A stretch of 64,000 nt of DNA, taken from positions 1 through 64,000 of the forward strand of contig JAEBUN010000020.1 in assembly GCA_023014365.1 (NCBI GenBank), given 5' to 3'. The DNA is from Lepiota brunneoincarnata. Its lineage: Eukaryota > Basidiomycota > Agaricomycetes > Agaricales > Agaricaceae. The position numbers and the translations under genes are program-made. Under the pieces are notes generated by a model. That model was not told the DNA's origin. It worked only from the letters and a program-made list of their open reading frames with translations, and made no database searches. Shown here in pieces: positions 10,467 through 21,294 of this stretch (its first letter is position 1; the number at the start of each line of letters is the position of its first letter).

Positions 10467-11258
10467 TCATGACAGGCCATCAGGACCATGTTCTTTGCCA
10501 GGGACATGTCTAAGGCAGAAATCAAATAGCAAGATTGCTGAAATCCAGCGATTGATAGTGGCAGATGGCTGGACATCAGGATTATTGATCATACCCTTTA
10601 TATATTTCACGTCAACTTCCACAACTAAGTTCCTGACCCCAATAATCCATATTCTGACATCTTTTAGTGCTTGGAAGAGGCCAAATAATTCTAGCTTTGC
10701 CTGGGAGTACCGGAATTTGCATTCATTAAGCATAATAGATCCAAATTGTGAAGGGTATCTTTTGGTGTCATCTCCGAGCTGTGAAAGAATATATCTGACT
10801 GCAATTTTTGATGTGTCAATGCCTAGGATGACCTTGTTAGTACTTGAGTAGTTGATGGCTTGGATACACAGTGAACTCCTTGCCAGTTCCTTCAAAATGC
10901 TCATCGCAACTTCTGCTTCTTTGCCAAACTCGAATTTGACTCCTTTCTTTGTCAGCTTAACCAGGGGTCGTGATATGGCAGCAAAATTGCAAATAAAGAT
11001 CTGGATGGTTCTGAGAGTGCCGAGAAAACCTTGGACTTCGATTTCCCCTTTGAAGTGGGGCCAGTCAGCACCTGCAGCTGATGGGCAACTGTTCCAAGCA
11101 TCATATTCTCGACTGTCAAGGTATCGGAGGGTATGGATAATTTGCTGGCGATTGGTGAGTCCATGATCTCTACCGAGCATTTCTATTTCATCAAAGAACC
11201 TCTTGAGTGACCTAGGGTGCCCATCAAATTTTGGAGTGTTCCAATCAAAACAAGATGG
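10467..11258 (-). pseudogene. E2 gag fragment fused to RT thumb and RNase H
   Basis: This frame begins in gag (PKFDGHPRSLKRFFDEIEML, HTLRYLDSREYDAWNS) and passes near 11045-11075 straight into the end of the reverse transcriptase (EVQGFLGTLRTIQIFICNFA) and RNase H (VILGIDTSKIAVRYILSQLG, YSQAKLELFGLFQALKDVRI, VEVDVKYIKGMINNPDVQPS, HVPGKEHGPDGLS). The gag end, protease and reverse transcriptase palm are missing, so a deletion of well over 1 kb has fused the two in frame. The equivalent missing region is present in G6. Confidence 0.78.
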
Positions 11259-11720
11259 TGTTAGGGCAACCTGGAGGGTTCGGACAACTCAGGGAGCCGA
11301 AACGTCACTGCAGGGAAATCCTAAGTATTATTAATCTGTGAGCTAAGTAGGGAGTCCATACCTGCAGGGAAATCCTAAGAGAATAGGATGAGGGAACCCC
11401 TGCAGGTGAAAACTATGTATATACTTGACTTATATAATCAATATAAATTGAACAAGGCTTGACAGTGGTGTCTGGGTGTTGCACAAGGCCAGGTGTGATT
11501 AAAATGAGTGTGGGGAGTGAAGATAACAGTCTGAAGTCTATGGGAAATGGGAGGAAGCAGGTGAGGGTTAAGGAGGGTGTAGAGGGTGAAGGAAGGGGTT
11601 TAACTGGGCAGTGAGGGGACCTCTGGTGCATTCTGGTTATGTTTGGGGTGTAAGCATTTGAAAGGGGGGATGTACAGTGTGCTGGGAGGCTTAGGGGTGT
11701 TTGTGGATTGTCCCCTTACA
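11259..11720 (-). repeat. Solo LTR of the G1 family, inside E2 gag
   Basis: A 462-bp LTR (TGTTAGGG to CCCCTTACA) similar to 3862-4322 is flanked by the exact 5-bp duplication GATGG (11254-11258 and 11721-11725). Removing it and one GATGG rejoins the E2 gag frame. It is therefore an independent insertion reduced to a solo LTR, later than the E2 insertion. Confidence 0.92.
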
Positions 11721-11962
11721 GATGGCATGTGGCAAGGCTGAGGTGGTTGATAGAAGAAGAATGGTTGTTGGTTGGGTTGGGCAGCCTGTGGACTAGCTTG
11801 TCCAGGAAATTGAGCAGGCCCAAGTCCAGGAGGAGGCAGGCCCATCAGCATGGGGAAGTGCTGAGCTCCATAAAGAGGTGGGTTCCCTTGGTCATTTGGC
11901 TGGTGCTGATTATTACCATTAGGGTCAGGACCGAGCGCTGGTTGTGCTCCCACATCAGCCAT
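11721..11962 (-). pseudogene. E2 gag, N-terminal part
   Basis: The minus-strand ATG at 11962 opens MADVGAQPALGPDPNGNN, followed by a Gln/Pro/Gly-rich stretch (LPPPGLGPAQFPGQASPQAA) and QPPQPCHMPS, where the solo LTR cuts in. The frame resumes at 11258 with CFDWNTPKFDGHP. Pro/Gln-rich N-termini are usual in gag proteins of this lineage. The 5' leader (about 11963-12141) lies between this start and the primer site. Confidence 0.7.
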
Positions 11963-12141
11963 TAAGGGTTCAAGATGGAAGGAAGAATTTGAGAGGGTGT
12001 TAGAGATGGAGTTGAAGGAAAAGAACTCATCAGCAGTTGCTAGAGTGTTGAGCAAGAGGTTATGTGGATCATGCAGAGACAAAGTTACTTCTTGGGCAAG
12101 GTTTTGGGATATATTGAATCAGTTGGTAGGTTTTGAAGCCC

Positions 12142-12157
12142 CTCGTGGTGGGCTCCA
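12142..12157 (-). promoter_or_regulatory. E2 primer-binding site
   Basis: Two bases inside the 5' LTR, the minus strand reads TGGAGCCCACCACGAG. It begins with TGG, complementary to the CCA end of a tRNA, and G6 carries nearly the same site, so this lineage is tRNA-primed, unlike G2 and G3. I cannot name the tRNA. Confidence 0.7.
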
Positions 12158-12159
12158 GT

Positions 12160-12888
12160 TGAAGAGGGTCAGACTCTCCTACAAGGCAATTGCATCGGTA
12201 CAGAAATGGCTATGCAAAGCAAGCCAAAACAAGCCAAGACTCAAGCAAGAACAAACAAAATACAACAAAACAGGGCATGAGCATGATTGGCAAAATGATC
12301 ACTGGGCTTCAAAAACCTCAGGAATGCATTATAGGGGTTGGAGAAGTAGAGGACGAGATAAGGAGATGAATTCCGGGTATATTGTTCACTGGAGAACTCG
12401 ACTCCGAGGTTCCTACTTTATATACACAAAAACTACAAATAATTAAATTTTTCCTACACTGAAATGGAGAGAAAAATGTTGGCTACTAAAGCTAGGTCAT
12501 ATCTGAGATGTAGGGAAACATGAAACAGGAGAATTGCGAAGTTTTTCTTGGCTACATTAGCAAAAGATTAGGGAACAGAAAACAACAGGATAAAAAGGGT
12601 GATATGCGAAGCACAGAAAAGACCAAAAAGAGGGAGAAAATTTTCTCTATGATCAGGACATCGTGAAACAGAATGGAGAACTAAATAGCAAAACTGTCTA
12701 TCCTTGAACACATGAGGCTATCAACAGAACAGGAACACTGTCAAATGATACCTGTTTCTTTTGTACAAGCACTCTGAAATTCATGATCTAAGGTTCAATC
12801 TGGATTTGGGTTCTGAGTTTGGCTTCCGAAACTCTGAGAGGTGGCATGGGACAGCCGTTGCACATGCAGCTGCATGCCAACCTCTACA
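12160..12888 (-). repeat. E2 5' LTR (right)
   Basis: A 729-bp LTR paired with 7729-8474, followed by the duplicated target ACAG at 12889-12892. Confidence 0.88.
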
Positions 12889-13566
12889 ACAGCAAGGGCA
12901 GTATGCTCCAAATGGGACTTATAGCAAAGGGTGATGTCTAGGACTTTGGTAATTGAGCCAGCTTCATTTTCAGTGCCATCAACATTGAAGACTGGGATGG
13001 GTTGGGAGAGGGGGCGAGTGTTGAGATGGTTCTTCCACATGAAATCATGGTTGACAAAACAACCGGTCACCCCACTATCCAGGAGGGCTTGGGTGACCTT
13101 CCTTTCGGATGTGTCCATTGTCTCCAGTTCCATGGTCAGATGAAGTGTCTGCCAAGACTCTGCAGAAGCTATCTTGAATATAGGGGGTAGACATTGTTCC
13201 CATTTTGGCCATCTTGGCCTCTTTAATGGAGGAGGTCTCATAGGGGGTGTGGCTTGTACAGGGATTGGATTCTGGGTAGGAACAGTGTTGTCTATTGGGT
13301 CTAGGGGTAATACACTGTACCTACTCCCTGTAGGTGGTTGGGGCACACAGTTCACTGACTGCTCAAGACAAAATCTGTATCCTCCTCACTCCTTAACTGC
13401 TCCGGTGACTCCTGAGCTTCCCTGGCATCCTTATCAGCCAGCAACTTTTGAATTAAGGCTTCTTTCTCCTCTACATCCAGATAGCAAACATCAAAATGCA
13501 TGGGGCATTTGGATTTGATGTGGCCTGGTTTGTGGCATCTATAACACAGCGTTGGAGTTGCCAAAG
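12889..13566 (-). pseudogene. G1 gag zinc knuckle and protease N-terminal half
   Basis: The minus strand carries a gag zinc knuckle, LCYRCHKPGHIKSKCP (C-x2-C-x4-H-x4-C), in a 75-codon frame near 13352-13566. A protease frame follows: ERKVTQALLDSGVTGCFVNH with the aspartic protease triad DSG, then PIPVFNVDGTENEAGSITK and LEHTALAVVEVG, where E2 interrupts it. The two frames overlap near 13355, so gag-pol would need a frameshift or has decayed. The 5' part of gag is cut off by the G2 LTR at 13567 and is not seen again in the window. Confidence 0.82.
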
Positions 13567-13899
13567 TGTTATGATCCATGCTCCTTCTGTATCCAAGGAT
13601 AACTGGAGACAGCCTTCAATCACTCTACAAGGTGTCTGAGACGGTTGGCCTTGCAGAGCTTAGTGGATCGCACTCAATGAGATAACGAGGGAACATGCCA
13701 AGTTAAGGCAGAGAGGGTTAACAACCACTGTTAACAAGATTAAAGCTTGAGGCTTTAATCTCTACTTGTACAGGCCTTATATACCTATGAGATACTATAT
13801 ACTTGTTATAGGTTATTGGGCTGTTCTACTTGTCCTGCGCAGTCTTGACCATGATGCGCATCCTAGCTGATGGCATCCTACTGCTATTCATATCTTACA
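13567..13899 (-). repeat. G2 3' LTR
   Basis: A 333-bp LTR, TGTTATGA to TCTTACA on the plus strand. It pairs with 21078-21294 plus 29468-29583 (about 94% identical by eye). Many differences are CA in one copy against TG in the other, each explained by decay of one CpG. On the minus strand the TATA box is TATATAAGG (complement at 13776-13784). The ORF3 stop codon TAA uses bases 3-5 of this LTR. Confidence 0.92.
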
Positions 13900-15475
13900 A
13901 TGAGTCAGTGTCCTCGTTCTCCATTCCACTGCTGTGCAATGTTCCATCACTTTCCTCTGACTCATAATTCTTTTCTCCTGATTCTATCTCCATGGATTCT
14001 CTTCCATTCTTGCTCTCCATTCTCTTGGTGCTTCCATCCATATTGGAGGTTGGATTGGTTGATCCATGGCTATCTTCTTTGTCCTCAGGGTATTCCAGAA
14101 TATCCTCTAGAGTTATCTCCATTCCTGCTTCTCTTGCCAAGTCCTGCATGGTGTTGTAATATTCCCCTTCTTCATCTTCATATTCCTGTGCTTGCAACTG
14201 GTCTGTGGTCTCCTGTACCCATCTTGTAAAGTTGAATAATTGTTCTTGCTCCTCTTGATCTGGACTGTTCATAACATTATCCCCTTCATAAGGTCTGATG
14301 TCCTCATCAGACATATTCTCAGTATAATCTGACAGGCTCTCCTGTGATGTTTGATTTGGTGATGGGGTCCCAGTTGTAGTAGGGGTTAGGTTCTGGAGAG
14401 TCGCTTCAATAACTTGGTGGCCTGGGGATGGCAGGTCTTGGGTGAGGTTGATGACAAGGGGTTCTCTGGAGTGAGTGGTGATAGGTGTGTTGAAGGACCA
14501 ATTCAGAAAGTCGGTGGCTTCTGCCAGTAGGTGTGGTGGTGGCGTTGGTGGCCGGAATGATAACAGGGGCACCTTGAATTCGGGTGCAGAGGGGTCTGGC
14601 TGAGGTGGGGTGCTGCTCGGTGTTTGCAATAATGTGTCGAATATTGTTGTTTGTAGTTTTGCATGTGAGGGATCGAGCTCTGCTTGGTATTCTTCATGGG
14701 CAGCAATACAGGCCAGGTACCATACTTGCGGGTTGATGCTGGTAAGGGTTTCTTTCGTAGTGCTTCTTGTAATGGCCAGGGGCAATCTTTTGACAATATC
14801 AACATTGGTAGTGCAGGCATCCTGCCTTGATATGGCCAAATCAACAGCAGCAATTGCAGCAAGTTCTGGTGTTGGATAAGTGATTGGTGGTAGTCCTGGT
14901 GGGGGTGTCATTAGAAGCCGATATAACTTGTATAGCACTTGGTGGTTGGTTATTCATATCCACCATGGGAGGGTTGGAAGATTGGGTGGTGGTCCTGATA
15001 GGTAGGACAGGGCGGTCCTGACTTCCACTTCCATTGCTCGGGCTTGGGATTGGACTTTCGAACGGGAATTTGGTGAGAGTGGTTGATAGCATGGCAGAAA
15101 TGGTAGTGTGGTCCTGTTCCTCTGTTGCGCTAGAAAGAATAGTGGTGCATAGTTCTTGGAATTCTGTTGTTCAGTCATAGATGAGGCACTTGTGATACAG
15201 AAGAGCAGTAAATGTCTTCCAGCAGGTGTCGACCAGGGGTACCATTGCTGGACTGCATTTAAGATGGGTTCTGATAATATGAAAGGGAACTTCATGTAAA
15301 GGGATGGATTGTATTTCAGGTTGATTGGAGGGAAGGAAGGTATGCCAGATGATATAAGGACTGTTGGTCCTGTCTGGTTGGTTGTCAATGGTATTGGTGG
15401 TAGGGCCAGGTTGGCTATTTCCTGTGATGCAGTTCGCCAGGGATATGATTCTTTCCCAGATGAGAAGGCATCCAT
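13897..15475 (-). pseudogene. G2 ORF3, accessory protein after pol, one nonsense codon
   Basis: A minus-strand frame of about 526 codons starts at ATG 15475 (MDAFSSGKESYPWRTASQEI), inside the last 60 bases of pol in another frame, and runs to the 3' LTR. One TGA near 14955 interrupts it, after LPTLPWWI; CGA would restore the frame. The N-terminal half is Pro/Ser-rich with hydrophobic stretches. The middle is Pro/Thr-rich (SFRPPTPPPHLLAEATDFLN). The C-terminal 150 residues are strongly acidic (NMSDEDIRPYEGDNVM, QAQEYEDEEGEYYNTMQDLA) and end DTDSL. A second copy of the last 100 codons at 29581-29881 keeps this frame. I recognise no domain family. Its position matches env or other third ORFs of Gypsy elements, but there is no obvious signal peptide or anchor, and Gag-like or regulatory roles are equally open. 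Confidence 0.65.
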
Positions 15476-17121
15476 CGTTGTCTGGCTCTGGGAGGTCTGG
15501 AGTGGTTGCTCAAGTGTTGGGTGGTTGGGTCATTGGTGAGGCTGTCTAGTTTGTGGGCCTTTTTATATTCTTCAATGATTTCCTTGGCATTCTTCAGGTT
15601 TGCTTCTGGCTCCCAGGAGTCCTTGGTGGGAAGGTATCCTTTCCATCTGACTAGGAATTGGTACTTGTTCCGGAATCTTCTGTGGCACAGTATTGACTTG
15701 ACCTCATATTCTTCTTCTCCATTGACAAGGTCAGGAGGCAGGGCTGTGTTGTATTCCCCATGTGTGTTGTTCTCTTCTGCAGGCATTAGGAGGCTTGCAT
15801 GAAACTTGTTGTGGATCTTCCATTTGATGGGTAATTTTAGTTCATAAGTGATAGGTCTGAGCTTTCTTGTTATGGTGAAGGGACCTTCTTGGCGTTGGGC
15901 CAGTTTCTTTGAGGTGTACTGAATTGGGAGGTTGCGGTTGTCTTGCCAAACCGTTTGTCCAACTTTCAGATTGATATCTGGCCAGTTATATCTTGCAGCC
16001 ATTTTTAGTCTGGCTTGTTCGTGCGCAGCTTGAGCTTCCTGGTGTATCTTGGCAAGGTATTTAAACTTCTCTCCTATTGCTGGAATGTTCATTGGCTCCT
16101 CAGAGGTTGGAAATCCTTTGGGGGTTGATCCATAGAGGAGTTCAAATGGAGTATGTTGGCGTTCGGCATGTGTTTTTGAGTTGTGAACATATTCTAGGAG
16201 TGGAAGTGCCTTTGCCCATTTGTTTGGGTTTGATGAGCAATAGATGCCAAGGTATGGTTCTATTTCCTGGTTGAATCACTCTGTTTGTCCATCTGTCTGC
16301 AGGTGATAGGCGGTAGAGAGTGCTTGTTTGATTCCAAGTTGTTTATAGAATTCTTTCATGGATTTGGTGGCAAATCTGGGGTTGTGATCACTGAGAACCT
16401 TTTCAGGAAGGCCAAATCTAGAGAATAGCCATTTGATAAGAATTTCGGCAATCTTGTCCACATTGGCAGTTTTCACAGTAGGTTCTAGAATTATCCCCTT
16501 CATAAGCTGGTCAACCACAACCAGTATAGAATCATGGGGTCCATCCGGGGGTAGGTCTGTGATAAGATCCATCAAAATATTTGAGAATGGATGGGTAGAA
16601 TGGGGTCCAGGGATAGGTTGAAGTGGTGGCTTCAGGGGGTGGCGATTGATCTTGTATTGTTGGCAAGCACCACATCCTCAGACATAGTTCTTGACAAATG
16701 ATCGCATCCTGGGCCAATAGGCGTACTCCTGGAGTTTTCTGGGAGTTTCCACAATTCCAGGGTGTCCTGCAGTTGGTGAGTCATGTACTCTTTGCAGTAG
16801 GTGGCATCTGAGATGTAGATCTTGAGGTATAAATAGTTTTCCATGAACACATGGGTGTCCTGAGTCATCTTCTTGGGCAATGTCAATTTGTTTCTTCTTC
16901 TTCCACAGCTCCTTTATTTCATGCTTGGTAGTTTCATCAATAATATGGATGTGCTGTGATCGTTCTGGGGTAAAGAATTTATTGGGTAGGGCAACAATCT
17001 GTTTGTTGTCCTTCATCTTGGGTTCATGGTCAGGTCGTCTTGAGAGAGCATCCGCTGGTCCATTTTTCTTTCCAGGGATGTGCTGGATTTCAATGTCAAA
17101 TCGTTGCATGTAGGCAATCCA
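15415..17121 (-). pseudogene. G2 integrase with chromodomain
   Basis: Minus-strand fragments give a full chromovirus integrase. The HHCC zinc finger reads HDSPTAGHPG and, after a TGA, GCGACQQYK. The core reads ILMDLITDLPPDGPHDSI (first Asp), SDHNPRFATKSMKEFYKQLG (second Asp), STAYHLQTDGQTE (Glu). The C-terminal domain contains LAQRQEGPFTITRKL and ELKLPIKWKIHNKFHASLL. The chromodomain reads EEEYEVKSILCHRRFRNKY, QFLVRWKGYLPTKDSWEP, NAKEIIEEYKKAH. All three catalytic acids are kept. Stops near 16676 and 16274 are TGA where Arg is expected. The frame ends at 15415, 60 bases inside ORF3. Confidence 0.88.
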
Positions 17122-18310
17122 TCAAGCTTGTCTTCTGCTGAGATCCTCGGGTTTTCTCCAGTGGCAAAGGTTGTCATGATCTGACCATACAATGGTCTTG
17201 TGAGATGATCCTTCTATGTGATGGCACCATTCCTTAAGTGCTTGGATTATGGCAAAGAATTCTTGTTCAGAGCAATGATACATAGTTGTGTTCAGCTGGT
17301 GAGAATCCTTTTGAGAAGTATGCGACCAGGTGTTTAACTCCATTCTTGTTGCATTGAAGGAGGACTGCTCCTGATGCAAATAGTGATGTGTCGGATTCAA
17401 TTTCGAAGGGTTTGTCTCAGTCTGGTACCATTAGTACCAGTTCACTTTGAAATTTTCTCTTGAGGGTATCAAAGGCATTTTGGCATTCTTCTGTCCATTT
17501 GAATTTCTTGGTTTTGGACATTAAAGCATTGAGGGGTTTGGCCTATGTGGTGTATTGATGTATAAACTTCCAGTAGAAGTTGCAAAATCCTATAAATTTG
17601 CATACATCGCGTGGGGTAGTCGGTGTTGGCCATTCAGCAATGCCTTTGAGCTTTGCTGGGTCCATTGCGACTGAGTCTGGAGTGATGATAACTCCTAAAT
17701 ATTCGAGTCATTGGCATTCGAATTTGCATTTCTCGGTCTTGAGGTATAGATCGTTGTCTTTAAGTATCTTGAGTACTTTTCTTGTAAGACGTCGGAGTTC
17801 TTGTTTTGTTTTTGCATGAATGAGGATGTCGTCCATGTAAATGATTACTCCTCCATTACCGATGAGTTTTTGGAATAGTGAGTCCATCATAGTTTGGAAG
17901 GTTGCTGGGGAGTTGCACATTCCAAAAAACATGACTGTAGGTTTGAATAATCCTCGGGGTGTTCTGAAGGCTCCTTTCCATTCATCTCCTTTGCATATAC
18001 AGATGTTATTATATCCTGCTCGTATGTCAAGTTTGGTAAAATATCGTGATCCTTGGAGTTTGTCAAGAATATGTGAGATGAGGGGGAGGTTGTATGCATT
18101 CTTGACAGTATGTTCATTGAGGTACTGTACCTGTAATCTTGACAGGGGTGTGGCTTTCTGTCTTTCTTTCCTACAAAGAAGAAGGGTGAGGCCATTGGTA
18201 ATTCAGATGGCTGAATGTATCCTTTCTGAAGGTTTTCTTCAAGAAATGTGTCAAGTTCTTTTTCTTGATTAAGGGAGAGTTGGTAGGATTTCATGGCAAT
18301 TGGTTTGAAT
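17122..18310 (-). pseudogene. G2 reverse transcriptase and RNase H
   Basis: The palm reads [13 protein letters not shown] and, after a frameshift near 18130, [31 protein letters not shown] and the active site [13 protein letters not shown] (YMDD codons at 17828-17839). [26 protein letters not shown] and the thumb [15 protein letters not shown] follow. RNase H continues as PFEIESDTSLFASGAVLLQ and WSDHDNLCHWRKPEDLSRRQ. At least five stops and one frameshift break it, nearly all at TGA or TAG in arginine or tryptophan positions. The arrangement is standard Gypsy. Confidence 0.87.
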
Positions 18311-19078
18311 GATTCCTTGAGTTCAATCTTGTGATCCCATGGTCATTGTGGGGGGAATTGTTTGGCTTGTTTCTTGCTGAATACTGGGAGGTATTCATGG
18401 AATTCTGCGGGTATGACCTTTCTTGGGTCATCATTCTTCTTTTCTCCATGCTGTATGGCAAGGAATTGTGATGCTGAGGCTTTGAAGTTGATTTCTTCGA
18501 AGCTTGTAGGCTTGAGAGTAGAGATGTGGTTGAGTTGGTCATTGCAGATCCAATCAGGTTCCATGGATTGGATGAGTTCTCAGAAGATAGTGTTGTCCCA
18601 ATGTTTGTTTCTCCAGTGTAATCGTTTGGTGTCCCAGTCAATGTCTGGGTTGTGTTCTGCAAGCCAAGGGAATCCAAGGATGAGTCTTGGGCTTCCAAGG
18701 GAGACTACTTTTGGTTTGATCTCCATATCTTTTCCATTAACCATTAGGTTGAGGGTTGTATAATGGGTGGCTGTCCCATTTTTGTTAATAGATCCATCGG
18801 CATTTTGTACTTCGATGGGTCAATTGAGGGTTATTGTCTTGAATGAGTGTTGTCTGACCATTCCAGGGTCAATGAAATTTCCTGCTGCTCCTGAATCAAG
18901 TAGGGTGAGTAGTTCCACACTTTTGGGTCCTTCCTTAGTGATTTTGTGTTTTGGATTTGGCAGGGGAGATGTATTATGTGTGCTGATGATTCCTGTAGTT
19001 TTACAACATTAATATAATTGTGTGGATAAGGAAAGGAAGGGGGTCTTTGTGGAGGGCTAGATGTGGTGGCTAGTCTCC
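18311..19078 (-). pseudogene. G2 protease and linker
   Basis: The minus strand encodes an aspartic protease: VELLTLLDSGAAGNFIDPGM with the DSG triad, then PIEVQNADGSINKNGT and RLILGFPWLAEHNPDIDW. A linker to the reverse transcriptase ends FPPQ-stop-PWDH. That TGA (18343-18345) stands where Arg of the common RPWDH motif belongs. Another TGA precedes PIEVQNADG at an Arg position. Confidence 0.82.
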
Positions 19079-20943
19079 TTAGGCAAAATCCTTAACCAGA
19101 GGGGTGTCTGGGTGGTTGGATTCATTTGTGAAGTGTTCATAAATGTCCTTGACTTCTTCGTCGGTTGCATCTTCTAGTATGTTGTATAGGGAGTTCTTCT
19201 TCCTATAACTTGCTTGTCTTCTTCTGGATATTGCATTTGACCAGTTTCTGGCATCCAAATTGCAGGGTAATTCGGATTGGCAATATATGGTCTTCTTGGT
19301 AGGGCATTCATGGGCAAAGTGTCCAGTCTTGTGGCAGTTGAAGCATCTCTTCTCCTTGAGATCCCTTCTTTGGGCATCTGTGAGGATTGCGTTGAGGGCT
19401 TCACAGGTGCACTCCTGTACCAACTGGTGGAGTCTGTCTTCTTTGGTCTCCTCGTCTTCATCAGCTTCCTTGGTGAGGAGATCTGGCTCTTCCTCAAAGT
19501 CAAAGTTGTAGGCTGCTTCAGTGAGTTGGTCAATATCCATTGCGTTAGGGTCTGTCGCTTGATAGGGGAGTGGAACATGGTGCATAAAAGCATTTCTTCT
19601 CCCTTTAGATGTGCGAGGGCACAAAGTCATTGGAAATGAGGGAGCTCCTCAAGTTTGCATATAGTCACATTGAGTTTGTAATATTTGATATGCTGTTCGA
19701 GCTTGTTTGAACCAGTCGTTGAGCTTGTTTCCTGGATTGAGGCTAATTGTTTTGATTGCGACAGGGCAATCCAGCCCATTCTTGAAATAGTTGACCACCG
19801 CCACTCCATCTCCAAGGTTGGCCTGATAGGCAAGTATCTGGAACTGGGATATGTAATCATTGATATATTGTCCATTCTGTTTGAGGTGGCGGATTCTGTC
19901 CATTGCGTCTACAGGGACATTGTTTGGGGCAAAGGATGTGTCGAGTCCTTCCAGGAATTTCTTCCATGTCGGAAGGTTCTGGCTTCCATTGAGTTCCTTG
20001 TTTGATTCCAAGAATGCTCCTCTCCATGTTGTGGTGGGGCCGGTGGACATGTATGAAAGGGCAAATTGTATCTTGGTCTTGTCATCGGAAAAGGCTTCAG
20101 GCTTTGCATCAATGTATAATTGTACTGTGTCCTTCCAGAGGCAGTAGTAGTTGGTCTCTCCATTAAAGGATGGGGGTGTATTGATCTTTGTGGAGGAGGC
20201 CATATTGTCAGTGTCAGAGGTTGTGGATTCCTCATTGGAAGTGTGAATAGACCCAGTAGTGGGGCTAACTTCAGATGATTCGGATTGTACAGGGGAACTG
20301 GATCGAGGCAGTGAGTGTACTGGTGATCCAAGTGGTGATGTGAGGGGTGAAGATGTTCTTGGGGGTTCCTGTTGCAAAGTGTTGTGATGAGTTCTTGTAC
20401 TTGTTGAGGGTTGAGGACCAGAGGATGGGGTAGATGTTCTATGAATCGGCTCCCTGAGCTTTGAGTGGGTAGAGGTGGCAGTTCTTTCAGGTGGTGGTTG
20501 TTTGGGTAGGGATTGAAGAACTGATGCTGGGAGTGCTGGGTATCCTGGGTCTTCTGTTCGATGTTCAACTCTCTCAGTAGGTTGTGTAGGGTATGGTGTG
20601 GAACCAGAGGGTGAACAAGTGAGGGGTATAGGTTTTGTTTTCTTTTTATGGTCCATGGTGGAGGGGGTGTGAAGTCAGGTTTGGAGTCGGTTGTTGACCA
20701 ATCAGAACTGTTAGATTCTTTGTAGTCGGTGGCGAGGGGGTCATTTTGGTTTGTAGACAGGGTGTAGAGGGAAGAAGTTGAAGGTGAAGATGGGGGTGAA
20801 GGTGAATAAACAACGCTTACAGGTGCATTATCCCAATCAACACTTAAAGGTGTGGATGACCTATCAATGCTTTTGGTGTGTCTGACTAAGGGTGCAGAGG
20901 GTATGGTGGCCTGCTCTACAGGGGTATCACTGGACAGCAACAA
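19079..20943 (-). pseudogene. G2 gag
   Basis: The gag starts at the ATG at 20943 (MLLSSDTPVEQATIPSAPLV) with a Pro/Ser/Thr-rich N-terminal region. A one-base frameshift near 20640 (after DFTPPPPWTIK) moves to the frame with the capsid-like core: PPSFNGETNYYCLWKDTVQL, TTTWRGAFLESNKELNG, DAMDRIRHLKQNGQYINDYI. A TGA at 19649-19651 (CGA expected) is followed in frame by DPNAMDIDQL and the zinc knuckle RCFNCHKTGHFAHECP. About 620 codons in all, usual for Gypsy gag. The C-terminus ends near PLVKDFA. Confidence 0.85.
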
Positions 20944-21063
20944 GGCATGTCGTCAGATACAGTTGGCACTCGGATAGCGATAAAGTGTATTGTCTGCCAG
21001 TGTGGAAGGGTAGCAACAAGGTGTACCAATACCATGGGATATACGATGGAGGTTGTCCAAAGG
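20944..21063 (-). other. G2 5' leader
   Basis: About 120 bases between the primer site and gag on the minus strand. No ORF or other signal is apparent. Confidence 0.6.
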
Positions 21064-21075
21064 AAGCTTTAATCT
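21064..21075 (-). promoter_or_regulatory. G2 primer-binding site, complementary to its own LTR
   Basis: Two bases inside the 5' LTR, AGATTAAAGCTT (minus strand) is a perfect 12-base complement of AAGCTTTAATCT in the same LTR (plus-strand coordinates 21248-21259). That LTR site begins about 35 bases after the start of the TATA box, where the transcript should start. No TGG tRNA-type site is present. This is the layout of Tf1-type self-priming. Confidence 0.75.
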
Positions 21076-21077
21076 AA

Positions 21078-21294
21078 TGTTATGATCTGTGCTCCTTCTG
21101 TATCTGAGGATAACTGGAGATGGCCTTCAATCACTCTACAAGGTGTCTGAGATGGTTGGCCTTGCAGAGCTTAGTGGATCACGCTCAATGAGATAATGAG
21201 GGAACATGCCAAGTTAAGGCAGAGAGGGTTAACAACTGCTGTTAACAAGATTAAAGCTTGAGGCTTTAATCTCTACTTGTACAGGCCTTATATA
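21078..21294 (-). repeat. G2 5' LTR, left piece
   Basis: The first 217 bases of a 333-bp LTR. G3 splits it, and it resumes at 29468. The break falls at the TATA box (CCTTATATA on the plus strand). The self-priming complement lies at 21248-21259. Confidence 0.92.

Larger units (their letters stand above)
7729..12888 (-). mobile_element. E2, Ty3/Gypsy element without chromodomain
   Basis: E2 has LTRs at 7729-8474 and 12160-12888, begins TGAAGAGG and ends CCTCTACA, and is flanked by the 4-bp duplication ACAG (7725-7728 and 12889-12892). It sits inside the G1 protease coding sequence. Gene order on the minus strand is gag, RT/RNase H, integrase, but an internal deletion fuses gag to the end of the reverse transcriptase. 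The protein matches the same lineage as G6 in this window, common in agaricomycetes and lacking a chromodomain. A solo LTR (11259-11720) lies inside gag. E2 cannot be autonomous. Confidence 0.88.
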
